From Planctomyces sp. (lineage in GTDB: Bacteria > Planctomycetota > Planctomycetia > Planctomycetales > Planctomycetaceae): a stretch of 64,000 nt of DNA. The stretch is taken from assembly GCA_016795105.1 (NCBI GenBank), contig JAEUIH010000013.1:81692-145691 (forward strand), read 5' to 3'. A model generated the notes under the pieces. The model was not told the DNA's origin and did not search any database. It saw only the letters and a program-made list of their open reading frames with translations. The position numbers and the translations under genes are program-made. Shown in pieces: positions 9,451-18,977 of this stretch (the stretch's first letter is position 1; each line of letters begins with the position of its first letter).

Positions 9451-11250
9451 TCACATAAACAGCAGCCGGCTCACATAATCAATCATTCGTCGAAAACATA
9501 CGTAGCCTGCGGATCGCTTTCCACATTGAATCCGCCCAAGGACCCCGGTGCCAGGACGGTCTGCTCCTGCCGGAGGTTCTTCCAGCCGCGCGACGATTTC
9601 CGTCGTCAGGTTCCCATAGGAATCCAGTTTTGTTGTGGGAGAGATCTCCGTGACTCGAACGGTTAAAAATACATCCGGCTGAGTGGCCATCGCAAATGTC
9701 ACTTCCGGAAGTTTCGCGTCTCGCTGTACCGCATTCAACAGGTGCCGGACATCTGCCTCTCTGACCTGAAGTCGAATCTCCCATGGCTGTGTCAAATCTG
9801 CCACTTCGCAAAAGTACTGACCTCGAATGACAGGTCGCCCCTGAAATCGCTCCTTCAGATTCGCTCCAAACAAACGCCCCTTCATTGGACTCGTGATCGT
9901 CAGGTCCTGAATTCTTCGCTCCAGCAGTCTGTTCTGCTCTTCCAGCGATGTGATCTTTGCAGTCACCTCCGAGTGTTCAGAGAGCAACACTGGATCCCTC
10001 GATGCTTCACGCCCAACTCGCATCGATTCAAGTGCAGCCAGCCGAGACTGTGCTGTTGCCAGGTCTCCCTGAACCGTTTCAAGCTGCAAAGACAGTTCGT
10101 CATTCCGGATCCGGATCACCGGAGCTCCGTTTTCAATCTCCTGTCCGTCATTCACCAGCACGTCCATAACGATACCCTCGTCGGCAGCCCAAAGATACTG
10201 CCGATGGGAGGGCTCCAAAACACCGTTTCCATCAATTGTCAGCTGCATCGGCAGGAAGCATAGAAAACCGATGACCGCTGTCAGGCCGATCATTGTTAAC
10301 TTCACTCGCCATTGCCCGGGAGCAGTGAGCGATCGAAACACGCGTCGCAATCCCGATACAAAAAACCATCCAGTATGTGCAGTTCGCTCAGTATTTCTGA
10401 ATGCCAAAGCCGCGTGTCGGCAAACCGTATTGACGATCTGGACGTCCGGAATTTGTGACTGATCCCATTCAAAAATTGCCGCAAACCGACTGCCGCTCCA
10501 CTTTGCATCCAACGACAGTGGTCCGACCAGCTGAAATCCTGATGGGCTGGTCAACTTTACGAATTCCGGAGGGTCAGCATGCTTCTCCTGTTCGGCATTC
10601 GCAACAAGTTCACAAATGCGCCGCACTGCATCAGCTCTGGGGTTTGGCGTACTCACAGATGTTGCTGCCAACAGATACCAGCCTCCGGTTGCAGTTCTTT
10701 CACAAATCGAGATACGACTGCATTTCAGAAGTAGTACACCATCAGTGGCCAGAACATTTGCGACTGACACAGAGTCTTCACTGGCATAAAGAGCCGCAAT
10801 CAAAGGATCAACCTGATTGCGAAATTCGGCCAGGTCGCGCAATTCTGCCAGTGCCTGCCGACGATACAGATCCGCGCAGATCTCGGCGATACCATCCTGA
10901 ACAGCAGTCCCGCCATAGCTTCCCCGAAACTCTGCCAGCAGAACAACGCCCGGCGTCACATCGGCTGTAGCGTACGATCCGGATTGAATGGGGTGGCCGG
11001 ATCGTATATGTGGTGCTATCAGCTGCACAGCTTCGAGTGCTTCTGAATCTGATGGAGATTCCGAACTGCTGATCAAACGCCTGCAACTGTTTGAGGTAAT
11101 CTCATACAAATGGAGGCTGCCATTACTGCCAGATGCCCGAAACGCCTCTGATACAAATTCTTTGAGTAGAACATTCCGCGCAGAATCCAGCCCCTGCCGA
11201 CTCGCAGCACGCGCCAACAGCACGGGGAGATCTTCCAGACTGAGTTGCAT
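9451..11250 (-). CDS. Membrane-anchored HlyD-type adaptor with an N-terminal cytoplasmic domain
   Basis: The product has 599 residues from the ATG at 11250; a GTG two codons upstream is possible and neither has a strong ribosome site. Residues 1-310 contain no signal peptide and look like cytoplasmic, possibly GAF-like sensory domains (WYLLAATSVSTPNPRA). One membrane helix (LTMIGLTAVIGFLCFLPM) lies near 320. A HlyD adaptor follows: half-motif DEGIVMDVLVNDGQEIENG, coiled coil, returning motif ITSPMKGRLFG and barrel region. First gene of the minus-strand adaptor set, divergent from the TolC gene. The large cytoplasmic part is unusual for an adaptor and may sense cargo or a ligand (inference). 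Confidence 0.82.
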   Translation of the reverse strand: MQLSLEDLPVLLARAASRQGLDSARNVLLKEFVSEAFRASGSNGSLHLYEITSNSCRRLISSSESPSDSEALEAVQLIAPHIRSGHPIQSGSYATADVTPGVVLLAEFRGSYGGTAVQDGIAEICADLYRRQALAELRDLAEFRNQVDPLIAALYASEDSVSVANVLATDGVLLLKCSRISICERTATGGWYLLAATSVSTPNPRADAVRRICELVANAEQEKHADPPEFVKLTSPSGFQLVGPLSLDAKWSGSRFAAIFEWDQSQIPDVQIVNTVCRHAALAFRNTERTAHTGWFFVSGLRRVFRSLTAPGQWRVKLTMIGLTAVIGFLCFLPMQLTIDGNGVLEPSHRQYLWAADEGIVMDVLVNDGQEIENGAPVIRIRNDELSLQLETVQGDLATAQSRLAALESMRVGREASRDPVLLSEHSEVTAKITSLEEQNRLLERRIQDLTITSPMKGRLFGANLKERFQGRPVIRGQYFCEVADLTQPWEIRLQVREADVRHLLNAVQRDAKLPEVTFAMATQPDVFLTVRVTEISPTTKLDSYGNLTTEIVARLEEPPAGADRPGTGVLGRIQCGKRSAGYVCFRRMIDYVSRLLFM

Positions 11251-11755
11251 CTGCACAGCTGCCGGAAAGGGGAAAGCCTATCTGCACACAGGGAAGGGAA
11301 AGGCTAACGGAATCAGAAACCTGCGAGAAGCTCCATTAACTGACCATCGAGTCCAGAAGTGTCTACTTTCTCTTGTCGCAGGCCCCGGCAGGCGTCATGT
11401 CGTTCTCCACCGGCAATTTTTGCCGGTCGCCGTTCTGTTGTGCGGCCAGGGAGAATCCAAACACTCAGATTATTCACCTCAGAGTGCCGATACATTGTTC
11501 ATCGCATCTTCGTCACAACCATAATTCTGAACCTGACGGAACGTTGGAAGGTACCAAAAGTCGGCCCTTTATTTCCCCGTAAGGCGATTTTGCTGAGGGA
11601 TTTCTTGTAATCGGTGCTGCGCGGGAGCCGATTTACCATGCTGGTAGAGTTCTGCGAAGAGAAAAAGTTTCCTCAGGGCTGACTCTTTGTCTGTGAGCGG
11701 GCTTCAGGATGAAGCCTGCGGGACTTGCTGCCGGGAAAGCAATGGATTGCCCAAA
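11251..11755. other. Divergent intergenic region of the adaptor operon and tolC-like gene, with inverted repeat
   Basis: About 500 bases without a convincing gene lie between divergent transcripts, so both promoters should be here. A perfect inverted repeat, ACCGGCAA and TTGCCGGT with a 3-nt loop, is at 11409-11427. Just outside the adaptor start there is an imperfect direct repeat of about 28 bases (ATCTGCACA followed by a G/A-rich stretch, then again) at roughly 11248-11306. Neither is a recognised element. Confidence 0.45.
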
Positions 11756-14035
11756 ATGTCTGACCGGAATCTCATCACAGCATTAAGCCGATTGCTTCGG
11801 AGTTTGAATCGCTGCAGCCGAATCAGTCACCGACGACAAATCGCTCTCTGCCTCGGTATGGCCTTCCTCGGAGGATGTGCATCCTCGTCGCACACTGTCG
11901 TTGAAAAAACAATCGGCAACGACACGTGTGAAGTCGACGCTGTCATGGCACAGGTCGACAACCCTTCGCCTCCTGTGTTCTCGGACCTCCGTGACACTCC
12001 CCGACCAATTTCTGCGGTATCACTTTCAAACGCGTCTGAGATCGAATACGACGACCAGACCCTGTCAGATGTGCTTTACGCTGGATTGTCATATTCGGCG
12101 GTGCTTAGAGATATCGGTGGAACGATTCTTCGTTCACCGGACCTTGTTATGACTTCGGTCAATCGTCAACTCATTCAGACTGACCCGCGATTTGGTCAGG
12201 AAGCAGCTCTAAGCGCATTTGATGCCCAGTTAGCGGCCTCAGCAAACTTCAACAACAATGATCGCCTCTATAACAACAGCTTCTTCGCCGGGGGAGCTCA
12301 GGCGTTTGTTCAGGACTTCAACGACTATCAGCTGGAACTCTCCAAGCGCACAGCGACTGGCTCGTTGATGGCTCTGCGAGGCGTCACAAACTACGACAAC
12401 AACAACGCTCCGGCGAATACATTTCGCAGCTCCTGGGATTCATGGGTCGAAGGCGAAATGCGGCAGCCTCTCCTTCAGGGAGGTGGGCTCGAATTCAATC
12501 GAATCGCCGGTCCGGGTTCTGCCCCGGGTGTCTACAACGGCATTTTGATCGCCAAGGTGAACAGTGATATCACGGATGCCGACTTCCAGATTTCACTTCG
12601 CGACTACATCAGCAATGTCGAAAATGCCTATTGGGACCTGTATCTCGCGTTTCGCGAATACGATGCAAGAAAAAATGCTTACGAACAGGTGCTCGAAGAG
12701 TACAACGAGCGATTTGTAAAGAATCCAAACGCAGACAAACTTGAAGCGGCTCTCGTCAAACAACAGGTCCTCCAGCTCAAGACAGAATCCGACGAAGCTC
12801 TGTTCGGGAAACTACTGACTGGGACTCAGGTTCGCAATGGTGCAACCGGAGGTACTCTCCAGACAGGTGGCGGAGTTCTGGGAGCCGAACGTCGGTTACG
12901 ACTTCTGATCGGCCGGCCATCGTCTGACGGAATGATGATCCGCCCAACTGATGAACCACCAATGGCAGAACTTGTATTTGACTGGGATTCCGCCATTGAT
13001 GAAGCACTCGTACAGCGCCCCGAACTGCAAAAGCAAAACAACGCCGTCAAGAAGCGTGAACTCGAACTGATTGCCGCCAAGAACTTCCTGAACCCCAGGC
13101 TGGATGCAGTTGGTAAGTACCGATTCAGAGGGTTCGGCGACGATTTGATCGCGAACGGAAACCAGGGTGGATTCGCTCCAGCTTCATCTGTGGGTAATCT
13201 GATGACCGGCGACCAGCAGGAATGGGCGGTCGGTGTCGAAATGACGATTCCAATCGGCTACCGAAAGGCACATGCCGCCGTTGCTCATGCGGAGCTGAAT
13301 CTGGCACGCGAACGAACGGTTCAGCGTGAACAACAGCGAGAGATCATCAGCAATCTGTCAGGCGCTTTCACAGACGTTGAACGTACGTACCAGTCCGTCA
13401 GAAATACGCTTGATCAGTATCTTGCGGCTCGCCAGTATCTCGAAGCCATTCTCGTAAGCCGCAGCGAAGGTGTCGGTCGTCCTATCGAAGCCGAACGCCT
13501 GCTTGACGGACATCGTCGGCTGATCCACGCGGAAGTTCAGTTCTTCAAGGCACGGGCCGAGTACGCGATCGCTCTGAAGAATATTCACTACGAAAAAGGT
13601 ACGCTGCTTCCCTATAAAGATCTTCGCCTCGCGGAAAGCAACCCGATCAGTCTCCAGAGCGTTCCCGCTCCAGCCACTGATCCACCGTCCATTCCCGCGG
13701 TACCCGATGAATCTGCACCTGCTGAACCTTCCGGAGAGCAAAGCCAATCACCAGAGACCACTCCGGGCGATCAACCTGCTCCGGAATCAAAACCCGATTC
13801 CAGGCCAGACACTAAACGGCCATACGAGACTTCCGTTGACACGCCGCCTATCGGTGCTTTTGTTCCAATCGAAGAGTATTCTTCCGCGACCGATGCAGCT
13901 GACGCAAAGGCCCCCAAAAGCTCTGAGTCGTCAGATAACGTCGCCGGAATCTCCAGGATTGATGACTTCGCTGACTTTGAAGATGCCGTCGAACCTGAAA
14001 TCGGTGCTGTGACCCCGGGGTTCTTCCCCCGATAG
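11756..14035 (+). CDS. TolC-family outer-membrane efflux lipoprotein
   Basis: The product has 759 residues from the ATG at 11756; a longer frame opens at 11687 but the internal start places a lipoprotein signal correctly, with LGGC at residues 38-41 and Cys41 as the lipidation site. Residues about 100-640 carry outer-membrane-factor features: two alpha-helical repeats with long amphipathic stretches (NVENAYWDLYLAFREYDARK and RNTLDQYLAARQYLEAIL). The last 120 residues are a proline-, serine- and aspartate-rich tail that looks disordered and is not typical of the family. It is divergent from the adaptor operon and is the obvious outer-membrane partner for those adaptors. Confidence 0.88.
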   Translation: MSDRNLITALSRLLRSLNRCSRISHRRQIALCLGMAFLGGCASSSHTVVEKTIGNDTCEVDAVMAQVDNPSPPVFSDLRDTPRPISAVSLSNASEIEYDDQTLSDVLYAGLSYSAVLRDIGGTILRSPDLVMTSVNRQLIQTDPRFGQEAALSAFDAQLAASANFNNNDRLYNNSFFAGGAQAFVQDFNDYQLELSKRTATGSLMALRGVTNYDNNNAPANTFRSSWDSWVEGEMRQPLLQGGGLEFNRIAGPGSAPGVYNGILIAKVNSDITDADFQISLRDYISNVENAYWDLYLAFREYDARKNAYEQVLEEYNERFVKNPNADKLEAALVKQQVLQLKTESDEALFGKLLTGTQVRNGATGGTLQTGGGVLGAERRLRLLIGRPSSDGMMIRPTDEPPMAELVFDWDSAIDEALVQRPELQKQNNAVKKRELELIAAKNFLNPRLDAVGKYRFRGFGDDLIANGNQGGFAPASSVGNLMTGDQQEWAVGVEMTIPIGYRKAHAAVAHAELNLARERTVQREQQREIISNLSGAFTDVERTYQSVRNTLDQYLAARQYLEAILVSRSEGVGRPIEAERLLDGHRRLIHAEVQFFKARAEYAIALKNIHYEKGTLLPYKDLRLAESNPISLQSVPAPATDPPSIPAVPDESAPAEPSGEQSQSPETTPGDQPAPESKPDSRPDTKRPYETSVDTPPIGAFVPIEEYSSATDAADAKAPKSSESSDNVAGISRIDDFADFEDAVEPEIGAVTPGFFPR

Positions 14036-14040
14036 TCCCA

Positions 14041-15039
14041 TCATCTGGATGCCTCAGGCCAAAGCTTCTGCCCGGCAGCCATCGCCAGTCCAAGGTTGAT
14101 AAACGCCTCGCGCCGCTGCGGGATTCTATCCGCACTTGTCGCAACCGCTGCAAGAATCACAGAGCCACTGACTGCTTTTCCAGCTAACTCCGGACCTGCT
14201 GGTACGGCGGGCGCTTCCGGCGGCGCCATACTGCCGTGCGTCCAGAACACCGCAACTCCTGCCCAGGCAGCAGGTGTTGAAGTCTGAGCTGCTTCCGATC
14301 GTTTCATCAGCTCTCGTCTTAGCTGCTCGGACGGTCGGATCACCCACTGTTCAGCCAATTCCAGAATCTGCGGATCGTGTGGACCAGTATCCGCTTTCAC
14401 GTCACGGATGCATTGTATCGCCCACCAGACACCCATACGCTTGTGCAGGGCTCTTGCAAGAAAATTCAGGCCATCATTGATCGATTTAGAATGAATCGCT
14501 CGCTTCGCAAATGCTGCCGGAGTCTCTGAGTCCGCTGGTTTCAGTTCAATCACTGACGAAAGCTGAAACCGTTCGAAGATCTCCGCCGCTGTACCAGCCA
14601 CAAACCCCTGAAACTGCAGGACTTCTTCCGGCACACCAATCGCCTGCGTTGCCAGCGGTGCTGCAACCATCGCTTTATGATCGTGCGGAGCGGAAACAGT
14701 TGTTTTCGAGGCCCCTGCGGGCGAATTTGACGTTGGAGTATTCGTGTCGGATTCCACAACTAAATATGTGCTGCCGCATTTGAGTAACTGGCCGGGGGCG
14801 AGCTGCCCTCTTTCTGCTCGCTCTTCATTGAGAAACGTGCCGTTTGTACTCTGCAGATCTTCGAACTGGCAGACTCCATTCACAATCTGTACTCTCGCAT
14901 GACGCCCGGACATTTCATGGTCATCCGGAAAGCTCACATCGGCACTGGGTGAACGACCAATGACAGTTTGCCGCGACTCCGAAAGCACGGCAACATCCCT
15001 GAAATCCCTGCCTTCCCGAACCTTGAGAAACCAGCCCAT
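14041..15039 (-). CDS. FHA-domain protein of the T6SS locus (DUF6931-like C-terminus)
   Basis: The product has 332 residues. Residues 1-100 are a forkhead-associated domain, with VIGRSPSADVSFPD, a conserved SGRHARV stretch and LQSTNGTFLNEE, the loops that bind phosphothreonine. A linker of about 60 residues follows. The C-terminal 180 residues match my memory of the DUF6931 family, which is often found with T6SS genes (FLARALHKRMGVWWAIQ and INLGLAMAAGQK). It follows vgrG by 126 bp on the same strand and ends 5 bp from the convergent TolC gene. FHA proteins control T6SS assembly by phosphorylation in several species; that role is inferred here. Confidence 0.8.
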   Translation of the reverse strand: MGWFLKVREGRDFRDVAVLSESRQTVIGRSPSADVSFPDDHEMSGRHARVQIVNGVCQFEDLQSTNGTFLNEERAERGQLAPGQLLKCGSTYLVVESDTNTPTSNSPAGASKTTVSAPHDHKAMVAAPLATQAIGVPEEVLQFQGFVAGTAAEIFERFQLSSVIELKPADSETPAAFAKRAIHSKSINDGLNFLARALHKRMGVWWAIQCIRDVKADTGPHDPQILELAEQWVIRPSEQLRRELMKRSEAAQTSTPAAWAGVAVFWTHGSMAPPEAPAVPAGPELAGKAVSGSVILAAVATSADRIPQRREAFINLGLAMAAGQKLWPEASR

Positions 15040-15165
15040 TCAAGCCCCTCATACTTCTTCAACGGTCCACCGAAACGATCAACGGAAGATCTCACGGAAC
15101 ACCACGTGTGATCAATGCCGCAGGCAGCTGATTTTAATGGACCGAGTCTCAAGTTGCACGGCTGA

Positions 15166-17229
15166 TCAGTTGATCATTGTGATTCCGCCAGCAATCTTGA
15201 GCATTCCGTCACCCTTAACAGTCGTCAATGGAGACTTGATATCTGCTTTTGTGGAACCTTCAACTGTAATCGTCATGCCTTTGATGGTGATCCCCGACTG
15301 ATCAATCTTGATGCTGTTCGCCCCGACGATAAACTCGATTGCCTGCCCGGCATCGGTTGAACTCGAACCAGAATTCAATTTAGTAGTGATGTTTCCTGCA
15401 GTGACAGTAACAGTCATATTGCCCTGGGCGACGGTCAGCGCGTCGTTCCCGGTCTTCAATGTTGTGGTGCGATCCTTAAGAACTTCAATTGTCTGACTTC
15501 CATCAGAGCTCCCTGATAATCCAACTTTCAGAGTCTGATTATTAAAAACCTCGATTGTCTGGCTTCCGTCCGGGCTTTCCGGTGTTCCGACTTTTAATAT
15601 CTGATTATTGAAGATCTCTGTCGTCTGATCACCAGCATCTTTTTTGTCGAATCCCACCTTGCGAGTCTCGTTGTTTTCGATGACACAGTCGAAGTTCTTC
15701 TCGGCATGAACATAAATCTGTTCTTCGTCCTTCTTATCCTCGAATCGCAGCTCGTTGAAGTTTTCATCGGTGCCTTCTTTTGAACTACGAGTTTTGATTC
15801 CGGACTGAGTCTGATTATTCGGCAGGGTATACGGTGGTTTGTTAGCATCATTATACAGCATACCCATCACGATCGGTCGATCCGGATCGCCCTCCAGAAA
15901 GCTCACCAGCACTTCCTGACCGATTCTGGGAATATGCACCATCCCCCAGTTCGTACCAGCCCAGGGTGTTGCCACACGTACCCACATGCTCGATTTTTCA
16001 TCTTTTTTGCCAACGCGATCCCACGGGAACTGAATCTTCACCCTTCCATACTCATCCGTGTAAATCTCTTCGCCCGAAACTCCTGTCACAATCGCAGAAT
16101 GCAGGCCCATCACTCGCGGCTTTTGGCGGAGTCTGGGTGGCCGAAAGACTGTTTCAGAAGGGATACAGCGGAAACTATTGGAGTAGATTTCATCTGCATC
16201 GCCCACTCCGCTGTAGTAACCACCACCGAGTCGTGCATGGTGTTCAACAGTTGTCAGTACCCACTTCTTGTTCTCTTCTGCCGCAACATGGTGCTGTTTG
16301 ACCATAAATCTCCCGCCCGGTGAGAAAGAGCGAGCGATGCTCGTCCCGGCGACAGACTCGTGCGAGCACTCTTCTTCTTCCATTCGCAACCTGACCAGGC
16401 CGTTACCATCCTGAGTATTCTGATAATCACCAGGAAAGTCATAGAACTCCAGTGACGCGTTTCCGTCAAGAGTGACCCTGCTTTTAGTCTCGCTCTTGAT
16501 GTCAGCCCTTGACGTAGTGAAGTTGTAATCACAGATTGTCCACTTTCCGGACACAAAGTCATACTCATGCTTCCACTGTTTCAGATAGTCCAAATCTGAA
16601 ACAAACGAGAGCTTTTCCTTCAGGCTGACCTCGGCGTCTTTTAGGTCGTAAACGCCTGCGGTATGGTCGGTCAGACACAGTGTGTGTCTTCCCCTTTCAT
16701 GTTTGAAGTAGTAGAAGATGCCCTCTTCTTCGAGGAGCCGGCTAAAGAAGTCAAAATGCGTCTCGCGGTACTGAAGACAATAGTCGCGATTCGGCGGCAT
16801 TCTCCGAAGATCTATCCGAAAATCCGGGACACCGCATTTTTTCAAAAGGGCTTCGACAATATCTTTTGCATTTTGACTTCCTGCTGTTTCATGGACAGCA
16901 CAGTCCGAACCCCGAGTCAATAACCAAAGTCGCGGCACGACCTGTGCCTGATACAGGTGAACTCGATCATTCATGCCCATATACGCAAACGAGTTTACGA
17001 TTCCGTTGAACCATCGCTCCTTCTCGTCCTGGTGTCGCACCCAAAAGCTGATTGAACTTCCGAGGATCTGCTTCGGCTTAAGATCTCCTCTCAGCGAAAT
17101 CATCTGCAGATCGAAGCTAAATAATGATGACAGAGATTCCGTGCCACTGAACGCAGTCAGAGCAAGAACGTCAGGCCCAAACACTGTCTCCACACCAATA
17201 GGGCGATCCTGCTGAACAAGCTTATCCAT
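15166..17229 (-). CDS. vgrG: T6SS spike protein VgrG (TssI)
   Basis: The product has 687 residues and trimerises into the puncturing spike on the Hcp tube. The N-terminal gp27-like part is visible (FSFDLQMISLRGD, YRETHFDFFSRLLEEEGIFYYF), followed by the gp5-like OB fold (YTDEYGRVKIQFPWDR, WVRVATPWAGTNWGMVHIPRIGQEV split by short variation) and the SSKEGTDENFNELRFEDKK motif. The rest is a beta-helical stalk with short repeats such as SQTIEVFNNQTLKVG. It ends with the stalk, without an added effector domain, so effectors probably bind through PAAR or Hcp. Lies 80 bp downstream of hcp. Confidence 0.95.
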   Translation of the reverse strand: MDKLVQQDRPIGVETVFGPDVLALTAFSGTESLSSLFSFDLQMISLRGDLKPKQILGSSISFWVRHQDEKERWFNGIVNSFAYMGMNDRVHLYQAQVVPRLWLLTRGSDCAVHETAGSQNAKDIVEALLKKCGVPDFRIDLRRMPPNRDYCLQYRETHFDFFSRLLEEEGIFYYFKHERGRHTLCLTDHTAGVYDLKDAEVSLKEKLSFVSDLDYLKQWKHEYDFVSGKWTICDYNFTTSRADIKSETKSRVTLDGNASLEFYDFPGDYQNTQDGNGLVRLRMEEEECSHESVAGTSIARSFSPGGRFMVKQHHVAAEENKKWVLTTVEHHARLGGGYYSGVGDADEIYSNSFRCIPSETVFRPPRLRQKPRVMGLHSAIVTGVSGEEIYTDEYGRVKIQFPWDRVGKKDEKSSMWVRVATPWAGTNWGMVHIPRIGQEVLVSFLEGDPDRPIVMGMLYNDANKPPYTLPNNQTQSGIKTRSSKEGTDENFNELRFEDKKDEEQIYVHAEKNFDCVIENNETRKVGFDKKDAGDQTTEIFNNQILKVGTPESPDGSQTIEVFNNQTLKVGLSGSSDGSQTIEVLKDRTTTLKTGNDALTVAQGNMTVTVTAGNITTKLNSGSSSTDAGQAIEFIVGANSIKIDQSGITIKGMTITVEGSTKADIKSPLTTVKGDGMLKIAGGITMIN

Positions 17230-17309
17230 GATTTCAACTCCAGTTCACTCTGTCTGAAACAACTGCAGGACTGAGAGCCCGTCACCTTCCCGATTCGACG
17301 GAATCTAAT

Positions 17310-17795
17310 TCAGGAACGGCCTTCCGCCGGATTGTACCTGGCCGGGACGTTACCCTTCTTGTCCCCGGTCTTCGGGTCAACCACAATGTAGTTCCAATCA
17401 ACGGCCGAGTAACCTGCAGTAACTTCTTCGGACGGAAGCGGCGATCCGGACGAATTCGCATGAATACTATAACTGCTGATAATTACGTCTTTCAGCTTAT
17501 AAGTCAGGTAAGGCTCCTGCTTGTTCTTGACCGTTGTGCAGAAGTGGATCTCCACTTCCTTGAAGAATGTACCATTTGCACAGGCTTCCTGCAGTTTGGT
17601 CGACGATTTGTCCAGTTGACGAACAATGACAACGTCTCCAAGAATCGTATCACCCTTTGTCCTCTGCTGATCTTTCGCCCCATCAGGAATGGACCGAAAA
17701 ATTGGGACACTCATCGACTCCAGGAGAATCCAGTCTTTGTGATCAGTGTCGGTTGCTTCACCCTTAATGTCGCCCAGTTTCATGAATGCTGGCAT
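17310..17795 (-). CDS. hcp: T6SS tube protein Hcp, copy 1 (TssD)
   Basis: The product has 161 residues from the ATG at 17795, with GGGAAG a few bases upstream; a longer in-frame start at 17873 is rejected because the paralogue has the same N-terminus MPAFMKLGDIKGEA. Typical Hcp features are the GDIKGEATDTDHKDWI start, the LDKSSTKLQEACANG stretch and the C-terminal DWNYIVVDPKTGDKKGN. Hexameric rings stack into the secreted tube. About 84 percent identical to the neighbouring copy by eye. Part of the hcp-hcp-vgrG-FHA set. Confidence 0.95.
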   Translation of the reverse strand: MPAFMKLGDIKGEATDTDHKDWILLESMSVPIFRSIPDGAKDQQRTKGDTILGDVVIVRQLDKSSTKLQEACANGTFFKEVEIHFCTTVKNKQEPYLTYKLKDVIISSYSIHANSSGSPLPSEEVTAGYSAVDWNYIVVDPKTGDKKGNVPARYNPAEGRS

Positions 17796-18117
17796 AGAGA
17801 TCTTCCCTACTAAAGTGATCCTGATCCGCAATTCAGACCAAAGTTCCTGCGCCCCAACACGGATCCGTTTCAAGTTTCAATTACACCATTCTCTGAAATC
17901 ACGGCTTCTGGTTGCCGAATTTTCAGAGTCTGACATAAAGTTTCAACATCTCTGAGAAATTGCTCATCCCTCAAAAAAATCGCTGTGCCTCAGGAACGGT
18001 CTCTCATATTTCTGAAAGACTCGTCCCCAATCGCACAGCGTCAAACACACGAATATTCTGTTTCCTGTTTGTAATGACTGCTCCCAATCTTTCAACCAGC
18101 AACAGGCCGGCCTAAAA
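17796..18117. other. Spacer between the two hcp genes
   Basis: These 322 bases hold no gene I can support. It is long for an operon spacer, so hcp copy 1 may have its own promoter here. A GGCCGGCC-like palindrome lies near 18105 just after the stop of copy 2, but without the T-run of a standard terminator. Confidence 0.35.
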
Positions 18118-18603
18118 TCAGCTGCGACCTTCAGCCGGATTGTACTTGGCAGGGACGTTCCCCTTCTTGTCGCCCGTCTTCGGATCGACAACGATGTAGT
18201 TCCATTCGGCTTTCGTATAACCCATCGTTACCGACTCAGACGGCAACGGACTGCCCGATGAATTCGCAAACACACTGTAGCTGCTGACGATCACGTCACT
18301 CAGCTTGTAAGTCAGGTAGGGCTCCTGCTTGTTCTTGACCGTGGTACAGAAGTGAACTTCTACTTCCTTGAAGAATGTGCCGTTCGCACAGGCTTCCTGC
18401 AGCTTCGTACTGCTCTTGTCCAGCTGACGGGTCACTGATATGTCGCCCAGCGATGTCTCGCCCTTTGTTCTCTGCTGGTCTTTCGCGCCCTGAGGAACCG
18501 AACGGAAAATCGGGGAACTCATGGAATCAATGATGATCCATTCCTTGTGATCCGTGTCCGTCGCTTCACCCTTGATGTCGCCCAGTTTCATGAATGCCGG
18601 CAT
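18118..18603 (-). CDS. hcp: T6SS tube protein Hcp, copy 2 (TssD)
   Basis: The product has 161 residues from the ATG at 18603, with AAGGA about ten bases upstream. Same length and same ends as copy 1 (MPAFMKLGDIKGEA at the start, YNPAEGRS at the end). I count about 25 differences, mostly conservative and clustered in residues 21-60 and 100-135, which are likely ring surface or lumen positions. Two hcp genes in one set suggest either dosage or different cargo in the tube lumen. It is the first gene of the minus-strand hcp-vgrG-FHA group and is divergent from the PAAR gene. Confidence 0.95.
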   Translation of the reverse strand: MPAFMKLGDIKGEATDTDHKEWIIIDSMSSPIFRSVPQGAKDQQRTKGETSLGDISVTRQLDKSSTKLQEACANGTFFKEVEVHFCTTVKNKQEPYLTYKLSDVIVSSYSVFANSSGSPLPSESVTMGYTKAEWNYIVVDPKTGDKKGNVPAKYNPAEGRS

Positions 18604-18977
18604 GGTCGTGTCCTTTTTGTCCTGTGTACTGCTTACTGCGTGTGGAGCCACCCTGCCGCAGTCGCGGACTCTTCAGGGCTAACATTCTTCTCCAACCTGC
18701 ACTATTCTCTGACAACCGGATAAAGAGTTGCCTGGTTTCTTCTGTTTTTTTGCCAGGTGCAGGTACCTCCTTCACAGATCGCCAGCACTGGAAGAATCCA
18801 GGTTTTTTGAAGCATTTTACGCGAACGTCCGTTTTTCATCAGGATTCCTGTGAACCAAACGTCCTTCGAACTGATAATAATGACACCCGAGCTTGTCTTC
18901 CAATTGGCTCCGGCTTACGAACGCCTGCACTTGCAGCGGGTACAGACAACTCTCGACGCCACTCAGAAAGACCTATT
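18604..18977. other. Divergent intergenic region between hcp and the PAAR gene
   Basis: These 374 bases hold no supported gene. The frame of the PAAR gene is open across it, but that upstream part is not protein-like. The region should contain the promoter of hcp copy 2 on the minus strand and that of the PAAR gene on the plus strand. I could not identify convincing -35/-10 pairs. Confidence 0.35.
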
